Shown piece by piece: positions 11,661 to 25,511 of a stretch of 64,000 nucleotides of DNA. The notes under the pieces were generated by a model, which worked only from the letters and a program-made list of their open reading frames with translations, was not told where the DNA came from and searched no databases. This stretch comes from Platynereis dumerilii (lineage: Eukaryota; Annelida; Polychaeta; Phyllodocida; Nereididae): contig JAPTHN010000001.1 of NCBI GenBank assembly GCA_026936325.1, positions 168,624,138 through 168,688,137 on the forward strand, given 5' to 3'. Made by a program: the position numbers and the translations under genes. Position 1 is the first letter of the stretch. Each line of letters begins with the position of its first letter.

Positions 11661-13346
11661 AGTTCAACATGGATAGAGCATCACAACATGTATGCCTTCA
11701 TCATCCACACATGTGCATCACAAATATAATCATATCTGACGTTGTATTTTTTCTGTTTTGGTATTCCAGTGGCCAGGACTACTTCAAAACCTGCGGCGGG
11801 ATCTGTTTATCTCGGATTTTGCAGGGTCACTCCATGAATAATATTCTGTCATCTTGCACATGAAGTAGAATACTCATTACCAAATGCAACAGCAAACAGA
11901 CCAAACAAAGCTACACACCAGAACTTAGGAGTAAGGCAAGTCTAGTTTCCATTTGTATATGGATTACTTGTCTCTAAGAAGGACCCTTGATGCATCACTT
12001 ACTGAGACAAGGAGCCTCTTTTAAACCACAAGAGATTGATGGTTGACCTGTGTTTACATAAGTGTAGTCGACTACACTACTTTCTATACCTGCTGATGCA
12101 AGTTTAATGACTGAGAAGTTAATTTGTCTTAAGGTCAGACATAATTAATTTTTAGCTTCTCAGATCGACCAACCCAACAGATTTTCTGCCACAAAAAGAA
12201 TTTTTTCTATGCACACTGCTCTTGTAGGTAAAACCAATTTCGATGTTAAATTGTTACTATTGACTAATAAAGAATCTCTCTCTACTTGCAAAAACATAAA
12301 AATTGACTATATCCCAAATTTTTATTTTATAAAAAATGACATAATAAAAATATCAAGATTTTACAGCTTTTTTATTAAACCTGCCGACCAACCAAAGAAT
12401 GATCTGAGAAGTCATAAATCAGCAATACAGGGCCTCAGTATGGATTACATAGCTTGTACGCAGGCTTCCTTTAAAATTTGGTTCATGAAGAGATTGACGT
12501 TTTTCAAGAACAATGTCTGAAACGGCGATAACACCATTGCGCATATGAAAGAATGAAACACATTTCTAGATTTGCAGAGATAGTTCAACAGGATGAAAAG
12601 ATTTTAAATGTTCCGATATGTCAAGAAAACACAGTAGATCTTATCTAATTGCACTCTCCCTTGTTATTTTAATGCCAACCTTGGAGTCTGTATTTCAAGC
12701 AGGTATCTTGCAAATGTAGGCCTCTAGAGTCTTAAAAGTATTCAGTTGCCCCAAGTCTTGAAATTAATCCAATATCAATGGAATCTCAGGGGCACTCGGA
12801 GCGCTGAAGCTTATCTGGTGAATCTTTAATGTCCCCAAGGACCAATGGAATTGGTGATAGTCTCCTTGTATAGTTGGAATAGTCCTTCTCATAATCAGTA
12901 TGATTTAGTGCAGTCAGGTGTGCTCTTTCTCATAGAACTTGTCATCAGAATGTTCGAAGAAGGCTCAAATTTGCAATTTTCACAAGGAAGGTTACCTGTT
13001 ATTTAAGATGGATATTGTGAAGTATCATTGAAAATGAAATACACAATGCATTGTTTTGCGTGTCTGGCTTGTTTTCATGACATCATGCAAAAGGAACAAA
13101 TAACAGAAAAGAAATACTTCCTCAAATGTCAGACATTTAAATGAGCGTGTGGAAAAAATAACACACAGATAATTGAGTAAAATATGTCAAATTGATCAAT
13201 AAAACACAATTTGTACTTGAAAGATAAATCAAGAGATTATGGTGAATACTGATGACTGCTGTCTGTGACTTTCTGACCTGATGATATGTCACTTTCTACC
13301 TGCTGTGTTTTACAACCTGTTGCGGTATCCCATGGACAGCCTTGGC

Positions 13347-13418
13347 CTCATATCTTTTCCCATCTCTTTACCCATCACCAAACTCATATCTTTTCCCATC
13401 TCTTTACCCATCACCAAA
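13347..13418 (+). repeat. 36-bp tandem duplication
   Basis: CTCATATCTTTTCCCATC begins at 13,347 and again at 13,383. The duplicate locus near 6,800 has a single copy, so this short duplication is younger than the large one. Confidence 0.85.
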
Positions 13419-16400
13419 CAGCCGTCAATGCCATACATGTCAACACATGATTACCCGCGGTACTCCTGCCGTATTACTTCTCTTCCATTAACCTCGTAAC
13501 AAAGACCTAGAAAGACCTCTTCTCTCCCATCAGAGAGAATAGAGCTTCATCAATTTCCATCAGAAGTAGAATTTGCACATGTAATGTCACATCAAAAGAC
13601 GTTTCTGATACATGTGTTTAGCTTGTTGCGTTACACGGAGAGGTCACTGAAGTAATTTGTCTGTATATATCGATCCGTAGCACTAAAAAAAAATAAGTAT
13701 GTTTTGAGGGCATATTAGCGAAAACTTTTTTTTGCCACATTCTAACACGCATAAGTCAAATAACTGTTATTCACAACCCTAAAAGAAAAAGCAAAACAGA
13801 CAAATTATATGGCATGAGAGAGTAGAATCGATGTGATTGCCTGTTATAGTTATTATTGAATTTTTCACCTAAAGGCTTAATTTACAAATCCAAAAATGTG
13901 GATGAAATACTCTCTTAATCCTGGAAAAGATGGCCGAGCACTGACAGCAGCCTTATACAATAATAGATAGATTGGATGTTGTTCATTTGGTATGTTTGTC
14001 ATAGATGAAACCTCAACATGCAGTCTGAAAGGAAATCACTATTAGCAAATTATTTCACAATAATTAGAAACCTAATACATTCTTGACTGACCAACTTTCT
14101 GCAATTTTAGCTTGTAAATTATTTCCATTTCTGTTCAGTATGAAAATTCATTTTAATAACAATCTGTGGCTTGTAAGGCCATTTTCGATAATTATGATTA
14201 GAAATGTAAAATGCAATTTCTCGAAAACTGTATCACGCTTGATTAATTAATTTTTTTGTCATTGTAATTCAAGCAGTTCTGGCCCAGCGCCCTCCCCCCA
14301 AACTGAACCAGAAATGATAATTGAGCAGTTGGACAGCCTTTCTTTTGAGTGGTTGTGCAACTACAATGTCTCCTTGATGTTGTGTGTTTGTACACATCTC
14401 ACAAAAGTCCATGTTTTTTCTGCATTCCTACCATTGGCAAACAGGGTTGTTGTGTGGGAGTTACCAGCTGATGTGATTTTATGACATTGGCGTCTTCTAC
14501 ACTTTCTTTGACTTTATGCAGCCACGTCATCTCAGCCAGACCATTGCCCCATTCTTCAACAAACAGACAGTGATGCCATCCACCTACATAGGTTAAATTA
14601 CTTCCACTTTATTGATATTTCACTTGAATTTACAATTTTATATGTATCCTAAAATGTTTAACCAAGCAGTGATCATCATCTCTATTATAGCTGTTTGCAG
14701 ATTGGTGGTCCAAACAGTTTCAAAATTAACTTTTAACTTGGTCATGTGATGTCAGTGGCTTAAAATGTTTTCATTGTGTCAGTTATGATTAATCAGTTGA
14801 TTTAGTGCTGGTCATATATAGCAGCATAGGTTACAAGAAAGAAACTAATTAAATGACTTGAGGTACTTCTTCAAAAAAGAAGATTAGAAGACCAACAGAA
14901 AACTGTCAATGAAATAGCAAAGCCATTTTGCAAATTGAAAATAAGAAATGAATTTTCCAGTGGACCACCAATCTGCAAAGAGCTCTAATCACACAAGTAC
15001 CATCTACAGAACATTCTTTTAAAAAGAGCATTTACTGTAATCCATGCATAGTAGATTACAGAAAGAAAACTGCATCTCGGCAGATAATACCTCTTTGATC
15101 TTCCTTAAATTTATGAAATTTTGGATTGCAGGTGCCAAGAAAAACTACAAGCACTTTTTAGTCCTGAGTATATAAATAATATAAATTGTTATTCCTGCTC
15201 ATGGAGATTTGATGCATAGTTACATGTAATTCTAGTTAGTGTTAGAAGTAGGCTAAAATGTCTTACGGTGAAAAATCAACTTCCATGCAAAAACTACTAT
15301 GGTTGTTTACAAAAACTTTTGTTTGGAACAAAATTTCTCCTTTTTTGGGCAGACGAATACTTTCAGTTTATGTGAAAGAAGAATTTGTCTCCATTCTTTC
15401 ATAATTATAGAACATAAACTGTTACCTTAAACCAACAGGCCATAAATGAACACTCATACTGAAATTATAGCATTGAAAAGGTTTACATTTCTTTATAGAT
15501 TGGTTGCCTCCAACCAGGACCCTTGGACATCAGCTGCTGTCACCAATGAACTCTGCCAACTGAATAGATTGATGGCCGATGCTAGTGAATAGGCGTATGC
15601 CCTTCATATGGTCCAATACAGACTCTAAGTGCATAAAACTGAATTCAGTCCCGCCTTAAAAGAGTTTTACATTGCACACATTTTCATATGAGTGTGTTTT
15701 GATATATATATTCCCTGACTTCTTGGGATTTTATTACAAGATATAATTTGATATTTTGGATTGGCAAGAAATAAAAAACCTTAGGGAGGCTGTGGTTACA
15801 GCAGGTACACGTTCACAACAATACACATCTTCCAAGCTCTTTAGAAATATTCAGTCTTGCAATTATTGGTGCACAGTCTAAACATTAATCCAGTATTAAG
15901 GGACTCTCAGATCTCAGTGGCCCTATATAATTACTAGGGGAGTACTGAAGCCTATGTTATGATTCTTTAAAATCCTGATTCATAATTGAATTGGCGATAG
16001 TCAGTGTAGTGACCGTTTTGTCATAACCTAAATTTGTTCTTGTATTCAACATGAATTTAGTGCAGGCAGGACTGGTGTGCTCTTCCTCATGGAATTTGTT
16101 CTTTGAATGCTCAGAGAAGGCTTAAACTTGTAATAATAATCCAAATCTACCACCTTGCAGGATCACACTTCAGATTGTACTTCAGATCGCCCAGGCTCCG
16201 TTTGAGAATAGCCAGTGTTAGACGATTCATTGAACAAGCAAGTTATGCACAGACCATTGAGTAAACTATGTCATATAATTCATTAAACCATGTACTTGAA
16301 AGAAAGATCAGGAGATTATTGTGAATGTCTTATGATTTCTGTCTGCCAGCTTCGAAGTGATATATCAGTTTTCACCTGCTTTAATGTCTTGTGACCTGTT

Positions 16401-16570
16401 ATTTCATCCCATGGACTGCCTTGTTCACATATCGTTTCCAATGGTCAAACAGCCATCAATGCCATTCATGTGCTCATGACTACTCCTGCCCATATTACTT
16501 CTCTCCCATTAACCTTGCAACATAGACCTAGAAAGATTCATCATCTCTTCGATCAAAGACAATGGAGCTT

Positions 16571-17390
16571 CATCAATTTCCATCAAAAGTAGAATTGATA
16601 TAATGTAATATAGGCCTATGTAATGTCACATCAAAAGCTGTGTTTGATACGTGTGTTCTGTTTGTTGCTTTACCTGGAGAGGTCGTTGTCCTTATTTATC
16701 TTGCTGAAAATAATTCTGACATTTAATCACAAACAATATAATTTGTTGTCAGGTTCTATAAAGGTGCGAGTCAAGAGATTGCATTTGTACAAAGGCTCAA
16801 CCTTTTGGAAATGTCAAACCGTAACACAAAATGGCAAAATTACTAAAATACTGTATTTCACTGCTTAATAAAAGTATATTTGAAATTCAAAATTTGCCGA
16901 AAGCAGTTATAGATCGTTTTATATATATTCAGCTGAGTGCAAAGTAAACTGAAATAACATCACTTTCTAGGACAATTTGCTAAGATAGCAACGAACATCA
17001 TCTCCAAAACTGCCATTGGAATAGCATTGTGATTAGGAAGAACAGTTCCTTATTCAATAGTTTGTCAAATTCCAATGCACACCCTAAGTATCTCTCTGTT
17101 GCACAGAACTGAAAAGGGCAGAAGAAAGTAAGGCATTTTAAAAGCGATCAGAACCATTTTGATGACAAGAGCATTATGATTGAAAATCTAATTCGCAATG
17201 CCCTTCCCCAAAACATGTTGATTTTGCGTAATTTTGTCACACACCAATAGGTATATTTGAATATGTAGCACAATTTAAACTTTATGAAAGTAGTGAAAAG
17301 GATACAACATTTTGCTCAAAGTTTTTGCAAGACTGACAAAAATCCTACTTGCATAACTTCGTCAGATACGGTGTATACACCATCATTGGC
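16571..17390. other. Non-coding stretch, nothing recognised
   Basis: AT-rich sequence without inverted ends, known repeats or long frames. It sits between the end of the large duplication and another family A copy. Confidence 0.5.
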
Positions 17391-17545
17391 CTTGGCCATT
17401 TGGATTGCTGCTTGTTATTCCTGTCTGGAGGTTTCCAGGTGATGTGACTTTATGACCTGCTTTTGCATCTTGTGGCCTGCTTTGGCATCTCTTGGTCTGC
17501 CATAGCCACATCTCAGCCACATCATTGACTTTTCTCCCCAACATA
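17390..17545 (+). repeat. Family A repeat interrupted by a transposon
   Basis: Contains GAGGTTTCCAGGTGATGTGA then CTTTATGACCTGCTTTTGCA and CACATCTCAGCCACATCATT. The family A order resumes after 19,086 with CACCAATGCCATCCATGTCA, so the element at 17,546-19,084 inserted inside this copy. Confidence 0.6.
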
Positions 17546-19084
17546 CTCTGTAAGAAATGACCGTGTTTTTCTGGCTAAAAGAACCGTAAATTTATTGTTA
17601 TTTTACCAGTATTTTTTTAATACAGACTTTGTCCGGGAATTTACAGTTCTTTGTCAGTTACGAAATGGCTACAAGATAAATTTACGGTGACATGTCATTC
17701 AACATTCAGTTCAAGTTAATGAACAATTACTTCAACCGTTAATTTACTGGCAACTTGTAATATGCAGACAAAACTTTGAATTGGCAAAACAATCAATACA
17801 CCTGGTCAGATTAGGAACTATATATACAGATTTTGTCCACCAACTCAAATTCTATGGTATGTCTGTAGCTAATAAACAATCTTATGTCTTATTATGTCTT
17901 ATAAACGAGATTGCATGGACTTCAACCACAGAACATGTGGTGCCATCTATAACATATGTGACCTGCTCCACCAAAATGAGTTCAAAGTAGGCAATCTGTA
18001 TTTTCCAGAAATGTGCAAAATGTGTCAAAAGGTCACATTTTGATGATTTTTAGCTGTTGGTATACCACATTTTAGCAAAGGTAATTTGCTTTGATTATTT
18101 AAGACCATTTTAACCAAAAACTGATTTTAAATTATCTAAATTGGGCATCATTCTTGATTTTCCTAGTTCTTTTATTGTAATGGCGGGAAATTCAAATGCC
18201 ATTTTCTCAAAGATCGATGTTTCGTATCATCAATGTTTGAGGTGCCATATCTTTGGATTGGGTGGAGATATCAAGACAAATGAAACATCATTTTAAAGCC
18301 AAATTCCATTAGAACAAAGCCATTGTCACAGCTGAATATGATAGCAGGCCGACTTTGAACCCATTTTGGTGGAGCAGGTCACATATGCTTTACACAGCTG
18401 TTAATCAAACTTAATTTATAACTTATCTGAAGGTAAGGGAACATCCTCATTCATATGATCTTAAAGATGCTGTCATTACGCAAAAGTTGTACTGTCTATA
18501 TGTGACATTGACATTTGTGTGAGTCTTATGATGTGATCTAAAGAATGACACTATTAAAACCAAAATAACCCAAGCGCAGTCTGCGTCAATAGAACATACT
18601 TCGATAAACTTGACACCTGGTTCTCTTGGAAAATATCCATCCATTTTATGGTTTGTGAGCAAACTAATTGATGGACTTACTTCCCTGCTGTCAAGCAAGA
18701 GATGAGCAAGGCCGAGCCTGGAGTCACTGGCTCTCTCACTCTCTCAGCTGATTCCAGCTTCGATACATCCCTACAGCTATGCGACAGTTAAATCAAATAC
18801 TATCCGTATTTTTACAGTAGATTCTACAGCCCCTTGCATTCTTTACATTCTATGTTTTACAGATGATATAACTGTAAAATATACTTTAAATAAACAGTTT
18901 TATATATGTACATTATACCGTAATATCACTTTGTTGAATCTGCAAAATTACAGTTCAATGTACCAATCTGCATTTTACGGTTCATTGTCCTGTTCACGTT
19001 TATTAGTACTTTTACAGTTCTTAGACCTGGAACAAAGTTGCCAGTTAATTTAACCATAAAATTTAACGGGAATTTTTTGCAGTG
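17546..19084. mobile_element. Non-autonomous TA-flanked DNA element
   Basis: The left end CTCTGTAAGAAATGACCG and the complement of the right end, CACTGCAAAAAATTCCCG, match at 12 of 18 positions. TA flanks both sides (17,544-17,545 and 19,085-19,086), and the element splits a family A repeat. Subterminal TTTACGG/TTTACAG words recur in both orientations. No transposase is encoded. The style (CACTG, TA duplication) suggests a Tc1/mariner-like element, but this is inference. A 427-bp MITE is nested at 17,957-18,383. Confidence 0.65.
17957..18383. mobile_element. Nested MITE with long perfect-like ends
   Basis: Inverted ends of about 35 bp begin TGTGACCTGCTCCACCAAAA and differ at only a few positions. 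TA flanks both ends (17,955-17,956 and 18,384-18,385). The interior is non-coding. A Tc1/mariner-type origin is inferred from the TA duplication. Confidence 0.8.
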
Positions 19085-19086
19085 TA

Positions 19087-20267
19087 GCTATAGAGTCACC
19101 AATGCCATCCATGTCACTGGTCACTATTTTTACTGCCTCATTTCTTTACACAGTTAAAACAAAAACTGTTATCTTACTGATAAAGTCCTAAGTATAGACT
19201 CTGATAGTCTTTAATACTTAACCAAATTTTAAACTGGGAAATAATGGAAAGCAAGACGTCCTGAGCAATATCTGAGCCAGTGCTCATGGCTCCAACAATA
19301 AACATTGTATGAAATTGAAGCATGGGAGGAGAGTGCAGGTCTATCAGCTTATGAAAGAAAGGCAGATGTTATTCCAAGGCTGAATCAGCAAATCACAACT
19401 GAGAATCCACAGCACTGTCACAGCATACTCATTACTATCCTTCCAGAAAGTACATAGAATATTGAAATCTAGCAGAATTGGTATGTGACATCATATTGTT
19501 GGGACATCATTTTTAGCCATGGTGCACAGCGCAATGTAGGCACATTATGCAGTGTCCAGAATTGCCATGTACACTGTACATGTATGGTTATATTATATCA
19601 ATATTTGATGGTAAGGAGTCCAATATACAGTATAATTGGATGTACCTGAGATGCCAGTGACACACACTTGTCTCAAGTATGTAACTTTAGGTCATGTTTT
19701 ATCTTTGGTCTCTACATGCCAGATGAACTTTCACAACTATACAAATGAATCAGGACACTCATTGCCAAAATACACAGACAAACAGAGCTACAAACCATGC
19801 CAGTATTTGAGGAGAAGGACAAGTTTGGTTTACATTTCTTTATGGATCGGTTGCCTCCACCCAGGACTCTTGGTCGTCAGCTGCTGACGCAAACGACCTC
19901 TCTCAGGCTTAGGAGATTGATGGCCAGCCTGAGTGACCTATATTTACTCCACCTGGAACTGTTTGTGTGACTTACCTGCTCCTGTGAAGATTTCTAAACA
20001 AGTATATATAATAGGCCTTTTGTGGCATGGTTTCCATAGAATGCATTTATTTTAATGCATGAACTGAATTCAGGCTTATTTTAAAAGAGGTTTAGATTGA
20101 GCACATTTTGGTCCAAGTATATCAAGAAGCTATAAAAATGGCAAAAGTAGCTGAAATGGAACATTTTCTATGTGCTGTGAAGAGGCAATACAAATACAGT
20201 CAATCTCATAGAAGTATTATTAATTTGTATCGACAATCTCAACCTTGGAGCCTGCATAAGGCCTATT
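19087..20267. repeat. Degenerate repeat families A (3' part) and B
   Basis: 19,090-19,140 continues the interrupted family A copy. 19,640-19,960 matches family B near 9,040: CACACACTTGTC, GGTCATGTTT, CATTGCCAAAAT, GACAAACAGAGCTACA and GGTTGCCTCCA. The rest is unassigned AT-rich sequence. No coding gene is supported. Confidence 0.55.
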
Positions 20268-21906
20268 TCAAAAATAATGAAGCCAAAGTGTGACATGACC
20301 ATCAAAATTTTAAAATGCTTTTATGTATGAAATGAGCACATAATATTGTAACAAACATGTCTAAGTTCTAGAAACTCAATTTACCATTTTGCTGTGGTTT
20401 GTGGAAATAACTGATAAAAGCCGATTATTACCAAATTTTATTTATTTTTTATTTCCATGGCCGTGAAAGAAAAGTAGACCAAATGGTTACTTATCTTCAA
20501 ATTAAATAGAAGTTTTTTGTTGGATGACAAAACTCATATACTCAAAAGTGTCCATGGCTTTTTTCATCTGAATTCAACATATATTTTATGAGGAAAACAG
20601 TATTTTTCGAATTTTTTTGCAATAATAAAGAAAAAACTTACATATTTTCTCCCCAGATGTACATATTCTCCTCTGAAATGATTTCACCTATACTGTGTTA
20701 TGCGCCCAGAAATGGGCTTCGAGTTGGTACCAAATAAGTGCCACTGAAGTGTATACGAACAGAGCAAATGATGATAGAAGCGTGATTTTTTAGCCTTTTT
20801 TCCAGTAAAAAAGCCCATTTTGAGCAATGGTGTGACACGAAACTAAAAAAAGTTTCCAGATTTCCACCCAAATCGATTTTATATGCATTATCATTAATAA
20901 CTGGATGAAGCATAACAGTAATTACGAAATTAAAGTGATATTTGTATTGGTTATTGCCTTTTTGGACAAATTTGCCACATATTTTGAGAAAAGCTTCATA
21001 AAGAGCAAAATTTTGATAATTAAACATTGAAACATACTCCAACTACTGAAATATTGTGTTGATTATCACTACAAGTAATACTAGAATGATTGCTTTATTC
21101 CTTACAAGAAAACCATGAAAATATGATCAATATTTTCCATAGCGTTACGCTTGCGACAAAGCCCCATATAAGAAATCTTTGTATTTTACCACCAGAAACC
21201 AGCTGCGGACCTGGATTACTTGATTGTTTATCAAAACTACACAGATTTTGCAATATTACAAGCCAAACCAGAATTAAAACGGAGCTTTTTTGCTCTGTGG
21301 CACTACAAAGTATTCTGGGCGTTACGCTTGCGACGGATTCACCAACCCTGCTATTCATCGGAATTTTTTAGTGAAATAAATTTTCCACAACCATAAGAAG
21401 CTCCAAAATGGGCAAGCAGATATAAGACTAGGTCTCAGAGGCCAAAAGATTCAACTGACACATGTCAAAGGGACACTAGAGCATCCCAGATCAGTAAGCG
21501 TCAAATTTGACTTAATTTTTGGAAGTCAACCTTTGAGTACAAATAGCTCAATAATGTCAACACAGGCAAATAAAAGTACTTGATTTGATGGATTGATGAA
21601 GCCTAAGGATGTAAAGATTCCAAAAAGTGTTAGGAAATTGTCTTAGAATACATACAAATTTGTAAAACTGAAAGAATTCAAGTGGTCAAAAATGTTATGT
21701 CACGTTTTTTTAGTGAAAAAAGGCTTGTTTTTCAATGTTAATGGACTCTATCTCAATAACTATGAGCCCGAATGTCGTGAAATTTTCAGGAAATTTGCAC
21801 AAGAATGTATTTAAAGCAATGGTTTACCATTAAGTTGTCACATACAGCCATTCTTATATTTTGAGACCCCTACAGAAAATATGCTGTGTGGCTTCATTAT
21901 TTTTGA
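20268..21906. mobile_element. Non-autonomous DNA element with inverted ends, copy 2
   Basis: Same perfect end TCAAAAATAATGAAGCC as 1,911-3,706, with extended ends here (TAAGGCCTAT and ATAGGCCTA-like, inward to outward). Interior matches include AAGTGTGACATGACCATCAA and AAATAAGTGCCACTGAAGT. It lacks the MITE nested in copy 1 and has its own internal insertion bounded by 16-bp direct repeats at 21,142 and 21,319. It is non-coding; the opposed short frames near 21,090-21,370 show no domain. Confidence 0.75.
21142..21334. repeat. 16-bp direct repeats bounding an insert
   Basis: GCGTTACGCTTGCGAC occurs at 21,142-21,157 and 21,319-21,334. The sister element has a single related GCGTTACTCGTGCGAC near 3,143, so about 177 bp was added here. 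This could be a target duplication around a short insertion, or a duplication with divergence. Confidence 0.6.
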
Positions 21907-21939
21907 ACTAGGCCATAAGTAAAAACAGTGCCTCCAGCA

Positions 21940-22200
21940 GGTATGTGTCTTCCAAACTCATCAAATATAGTCTTGAAATTAATCCAATATCAATGGAGTC
22001 TCAGGGGCACTGGGAGCACTGAAGCTTATCTTATGAATATTTAATGTTCCCAAGGGCTGACGGAGTACTGAATTAGTCCTTCTGATAATCGGTATGATTC
22101 AGTGCAGTCAGGTGTCTTTTTCCCATGGAACTTGTCCTTCTCAACCAAAAATATTTACTCAAATGGCCATAGATAATTTTGGTAATCTTTCTGAAGAATG
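21940..22200 (+). repeat. Family C repeat copy
   Basis: TGAAATTAATCCAATATCAA, TCTCAGGGGCACTGGGAGCA and CTGAAGCTTATCT match copies near 6,205 and 12,755, with a more diverged copy near 15,880. Non-coding. Confidence 0.6.
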
Positions 22201-25200
22201 ACAGTATAGAAGTTTTACCAAGTGTTTGGTTATCTGACCTGAGACATTTGGCTTAGAACACCAAAAAATCTTTACTGGTCATCTTTGTAGAAATAGCCTG
22301 CAGATATTGATACCGTAAGACAATAACTGTCAGCTTGAAATCATTTGAAATTGAGTTCTAAGCTGTAATCATGAACCAGATAAAGTTGAATGCTTTTAAA
22401 GCAGAAGAGCTGATTTTTGATATCATAACTTGTCAATATCAATTTACTCTGAATGATTCTGAAACATACACAATGATGTATTTTTATACAAGGGACATAC
22501 AACAAGACGAGATGCTCAAATATCAGATATTTGAATGAGTGGGTGGAAACAAATAATATATGTAAACAATCTTGCGAAATGAACTCATGTATGTCTTCTT
22601 CCTTTTTAAGAAAATACAATAATTTAATATTCAAAATTCTTTTTTTCCTGGAAACTATTTCAGCAAATCTAATTTACGCTCAAATTGAAAATTTCAAAAA
22701 ATATGTCTGGAATATCAAAAGCAATCTGAAAAGGGATTTTTATCTTGGTTTTTGTCTTGGTCTATAGTTGCCTCAAGACAAACTGGTCGGCAATGAAGGT
22801 AAATTGGACTTATCCAAACATTACATCACTTCTAAAAGCTCTTGAATTTGAAAAACAGATTTACTTTCCTTTTAACCTCAAAGTGGTGATCATTGCATGT
22901 TGATTGGCAAAACAGGAAAATGCTATAGCACGGGAAATTTGGCCAATATCCCCCTATCGCCAGGCCCTGAAAAGTGTTTTATGGATACCCTGAGCTGCTT
23001 CTGTGTAATATGACCGAATGATTCGGGTTCCAAATACTGGCCAAAACACTTTCAAGATTGAACTTTTAAGGAGCTGTGCAACAATTTTGTCTCGTAGTCT
23101 CAATGGGATGATGTCTCATCAGATGCGCATGCATGTGATATACGTCATGGCTTTTTCTTTGCTGTACGAGTGTACGTAATTTGAGTACTGTGTATATGTC
23201 CCTCTACGTCACATGTGTATTACACCGCCTCCCATCCCATCACCATCAACGTTGGCCAAGTGGATTGATGCTGATTCCTGTCTGTTTCCAAGTGATGTGG
23301 CTTTATGACCTGCCCCGGTATCTTGTGACCTGCTCTGGCATCTGTTGGTGGCCTTAGCTAGCCACATCCCTGCGACCATTTCCTTTTCTCATCACCAAAG
23401 AGACATCAATGCCATGCATGTCATCATTACTCCTTGTAAGAAAACATGCCCTCCCCTCTCCTCCCAAAGAGAAACAGAGCAGCTAATATCACCCCGGAAG
23501 TCCATCAGAGGCATGTCCATCAAAAGTTAGAATGGTGTTTTTGACATCTAAAGATTTTTTAAACACAAATTTCCTCTTGCCACTTCACCTGATCAGATAG
23601 TTTTTTTTAATTGAACATAAAAATTAAAAATTTGGAACAATTGAACATCCATTTATCCAAATGAAATTTTTCATAGACTATATCTATATTGCATGGAAAA
23701 TCTATTATTTGGAATGGCAAACAGGACAAATCGTAGGATACTAATTTACAAAACAAGTTAAGACAAATTCTATATGGCCATGTCAACACAGAATTTTTTG
23801 CCAACTCACATGGAAACTTTGGAGGCTGTTAGTGAAATATTAAAGATGTTTCAAAGTTATACTTTGTATAGGTTTGGTCCAAAGCCAATTTTTGATCAAA
23901 CAGGAAACTTGCCATGTACAGTGCTGCCACATTGTTGCACCGTGTCTAATGCAAGTGCAATGTGGGCAAGTCCTTAAAATAGTTTTGCGCCATAATGGCC
24001 ATGCGGATTGCTGCTTTTATTCCTGTCCCTGGTTTTCCAGGTGATGTGACTTCATGGCTTGCTTTGCTTGTGGCATGCTTTGGAATCCCATGGTCTTGCT
24101 CTGCCACATCTCTGCCACATCACCTGTTCCAGTGTTCCTGTTGCCAAATTGCCACGAATGTTTCTGTTTGCATCCATGTCCTCTCTGTATGAATATCATC
24201 AGTCCCTTTTTGGAATTAACAAATGATTATAAAGTCTAGAAATGTCATATCCAGAAGTAATCCACGCAATTTAGAATTGAATTTAGTGTGCATTGAAAAA
24301 TCTTAAAATATTAATGAAATTAAAAATGTTTTCAGTGGTGTCACACTCAGTCACTCACTGTCACACTGGTAGCATTGTGCAGTTCAGTACTGTGTGAATA
24401 TGACTGAAGGAGGATTTCTGCAGCACCCCTGATGAGTATGTCATTGGCAAACTAGATGTAAATAAAATGTCATAAATAATTTGTCTTGGGAATCAATTTG
24501 TTAGAATTTCAATTAAACTGATGCACTTAACCATTCTGGCATACCGCATGATTGTTAGTACCAATTAAAACTTAACTTTAACACTATTAACCAGATTCTA
24601 TTGCCAACTTGATTTGGCAAAGATGTACATCACAAGGGAATTCCCTTGTCAGCCAATCCGAACTCAAGAAATGGGAATATCCCCCGACCTATCCTTGCAG
24701 GCTCTCAAAATGAAGGCGGTGACCTTAGTCCTAAGTCTCACACCTCCTTACACCTGACTCTGGTTTGTTTTCGTTTACTTCCTCTGGCAGAGTCTGCCCT
24801 TTGCCAAGCCAGGTTCTGGGATCTCAACACTTTGTAATGCACCAGACAATTTGTAATCTTTTCCCTTGTAATTTTATATGTAATTTACATCATATAGAAG
24901 CGCTTTTGGTAAATAATACAGGGCAAAAGCATAGCCTCTCCTTATGTAGATATCTGTACACTGTGAAATATTCCATGAATATAAAAATCTCTCTATAATA
25001 GCTCTAAAATCAATTTGATTTATATCATTATTTGGTATCTGGCTTTTTTCATGCATATGAATATTGTGTTGGCTGTATGCATGGGATTTCCGTAAGTTTA
25101 TGGAATCTCGTATCTCATTTTCATCTGTCGCTCATATTTGAAATTGTAATAACCTTGTGCTTATGCTACTCTCAATTCCTCAATGACTTGCATTTATGTA

Positions 25201-25511
25201 TGAGCTTGGCAACAGATTGTCATTATGACCTGTCTTCTTCTGCTTCAATAGCCACCTTCCAGCTTCCCAAAATTAGTTCCACAATCACGTAAGTCTTCCA
25301 TTAATTTGGCGTTTGAGGCTAACAGGCCATGCTTTTATGATTTGTCTCCTTAATGGGCTATGTTCATAAAATATGAGGATGGATATTAGGGTGTGGCTGG
25401 TGCCCAGCAAATGGGAAAATTTTGGAGGAGACACCTATACCATTTTTTGGTATTGTGGTTTGATATGAGAGACATTCCTGTGAAGTTTCAAAAAAATTGA
25501 AAAGTGTTTAA
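22200..25511. other. Non-coding region with two family A copies
   Basis: Family A copies lie at about 23,250-23,480 and 23,990-24,210; both keep TTATGACCTG or a close variant, and CCACATC words. A segment at 24,808-24,890 (GGATCTCAACACTTTGTAAT, TTGTAATTTTATATGTAA) also occurs inside the hAT MITE at 41,527-41,879. No gene, RNA or transposon end was recognised in the remainder. Confidence 0.5.

Larger units (their letters stand above)
10000..16570 (+). repeat. Large tandem duplication, copy 2
   Basis: Aligns in order with 1,498-9,935. It lacks the SINE, the 1.8 kb element and the hAT-like MITE of copy 1. It also lacks about 0.36 kb equivalent to 8,810-9,165, where 15,478 joins directly to the family B core. 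It carries a private MITE at 10,073-10,457. Similarity to copy 1 ends near the words CATTAACCTTGCAACATAGA (16,507). No gene is recognised inside. Confidence 0.85.

Noticed and set aside
21090-21371. Opposed frames of about 90 codons
   Set aside because: They lie inside a non-autonomous transposon and depend on a local insertion; no domain.
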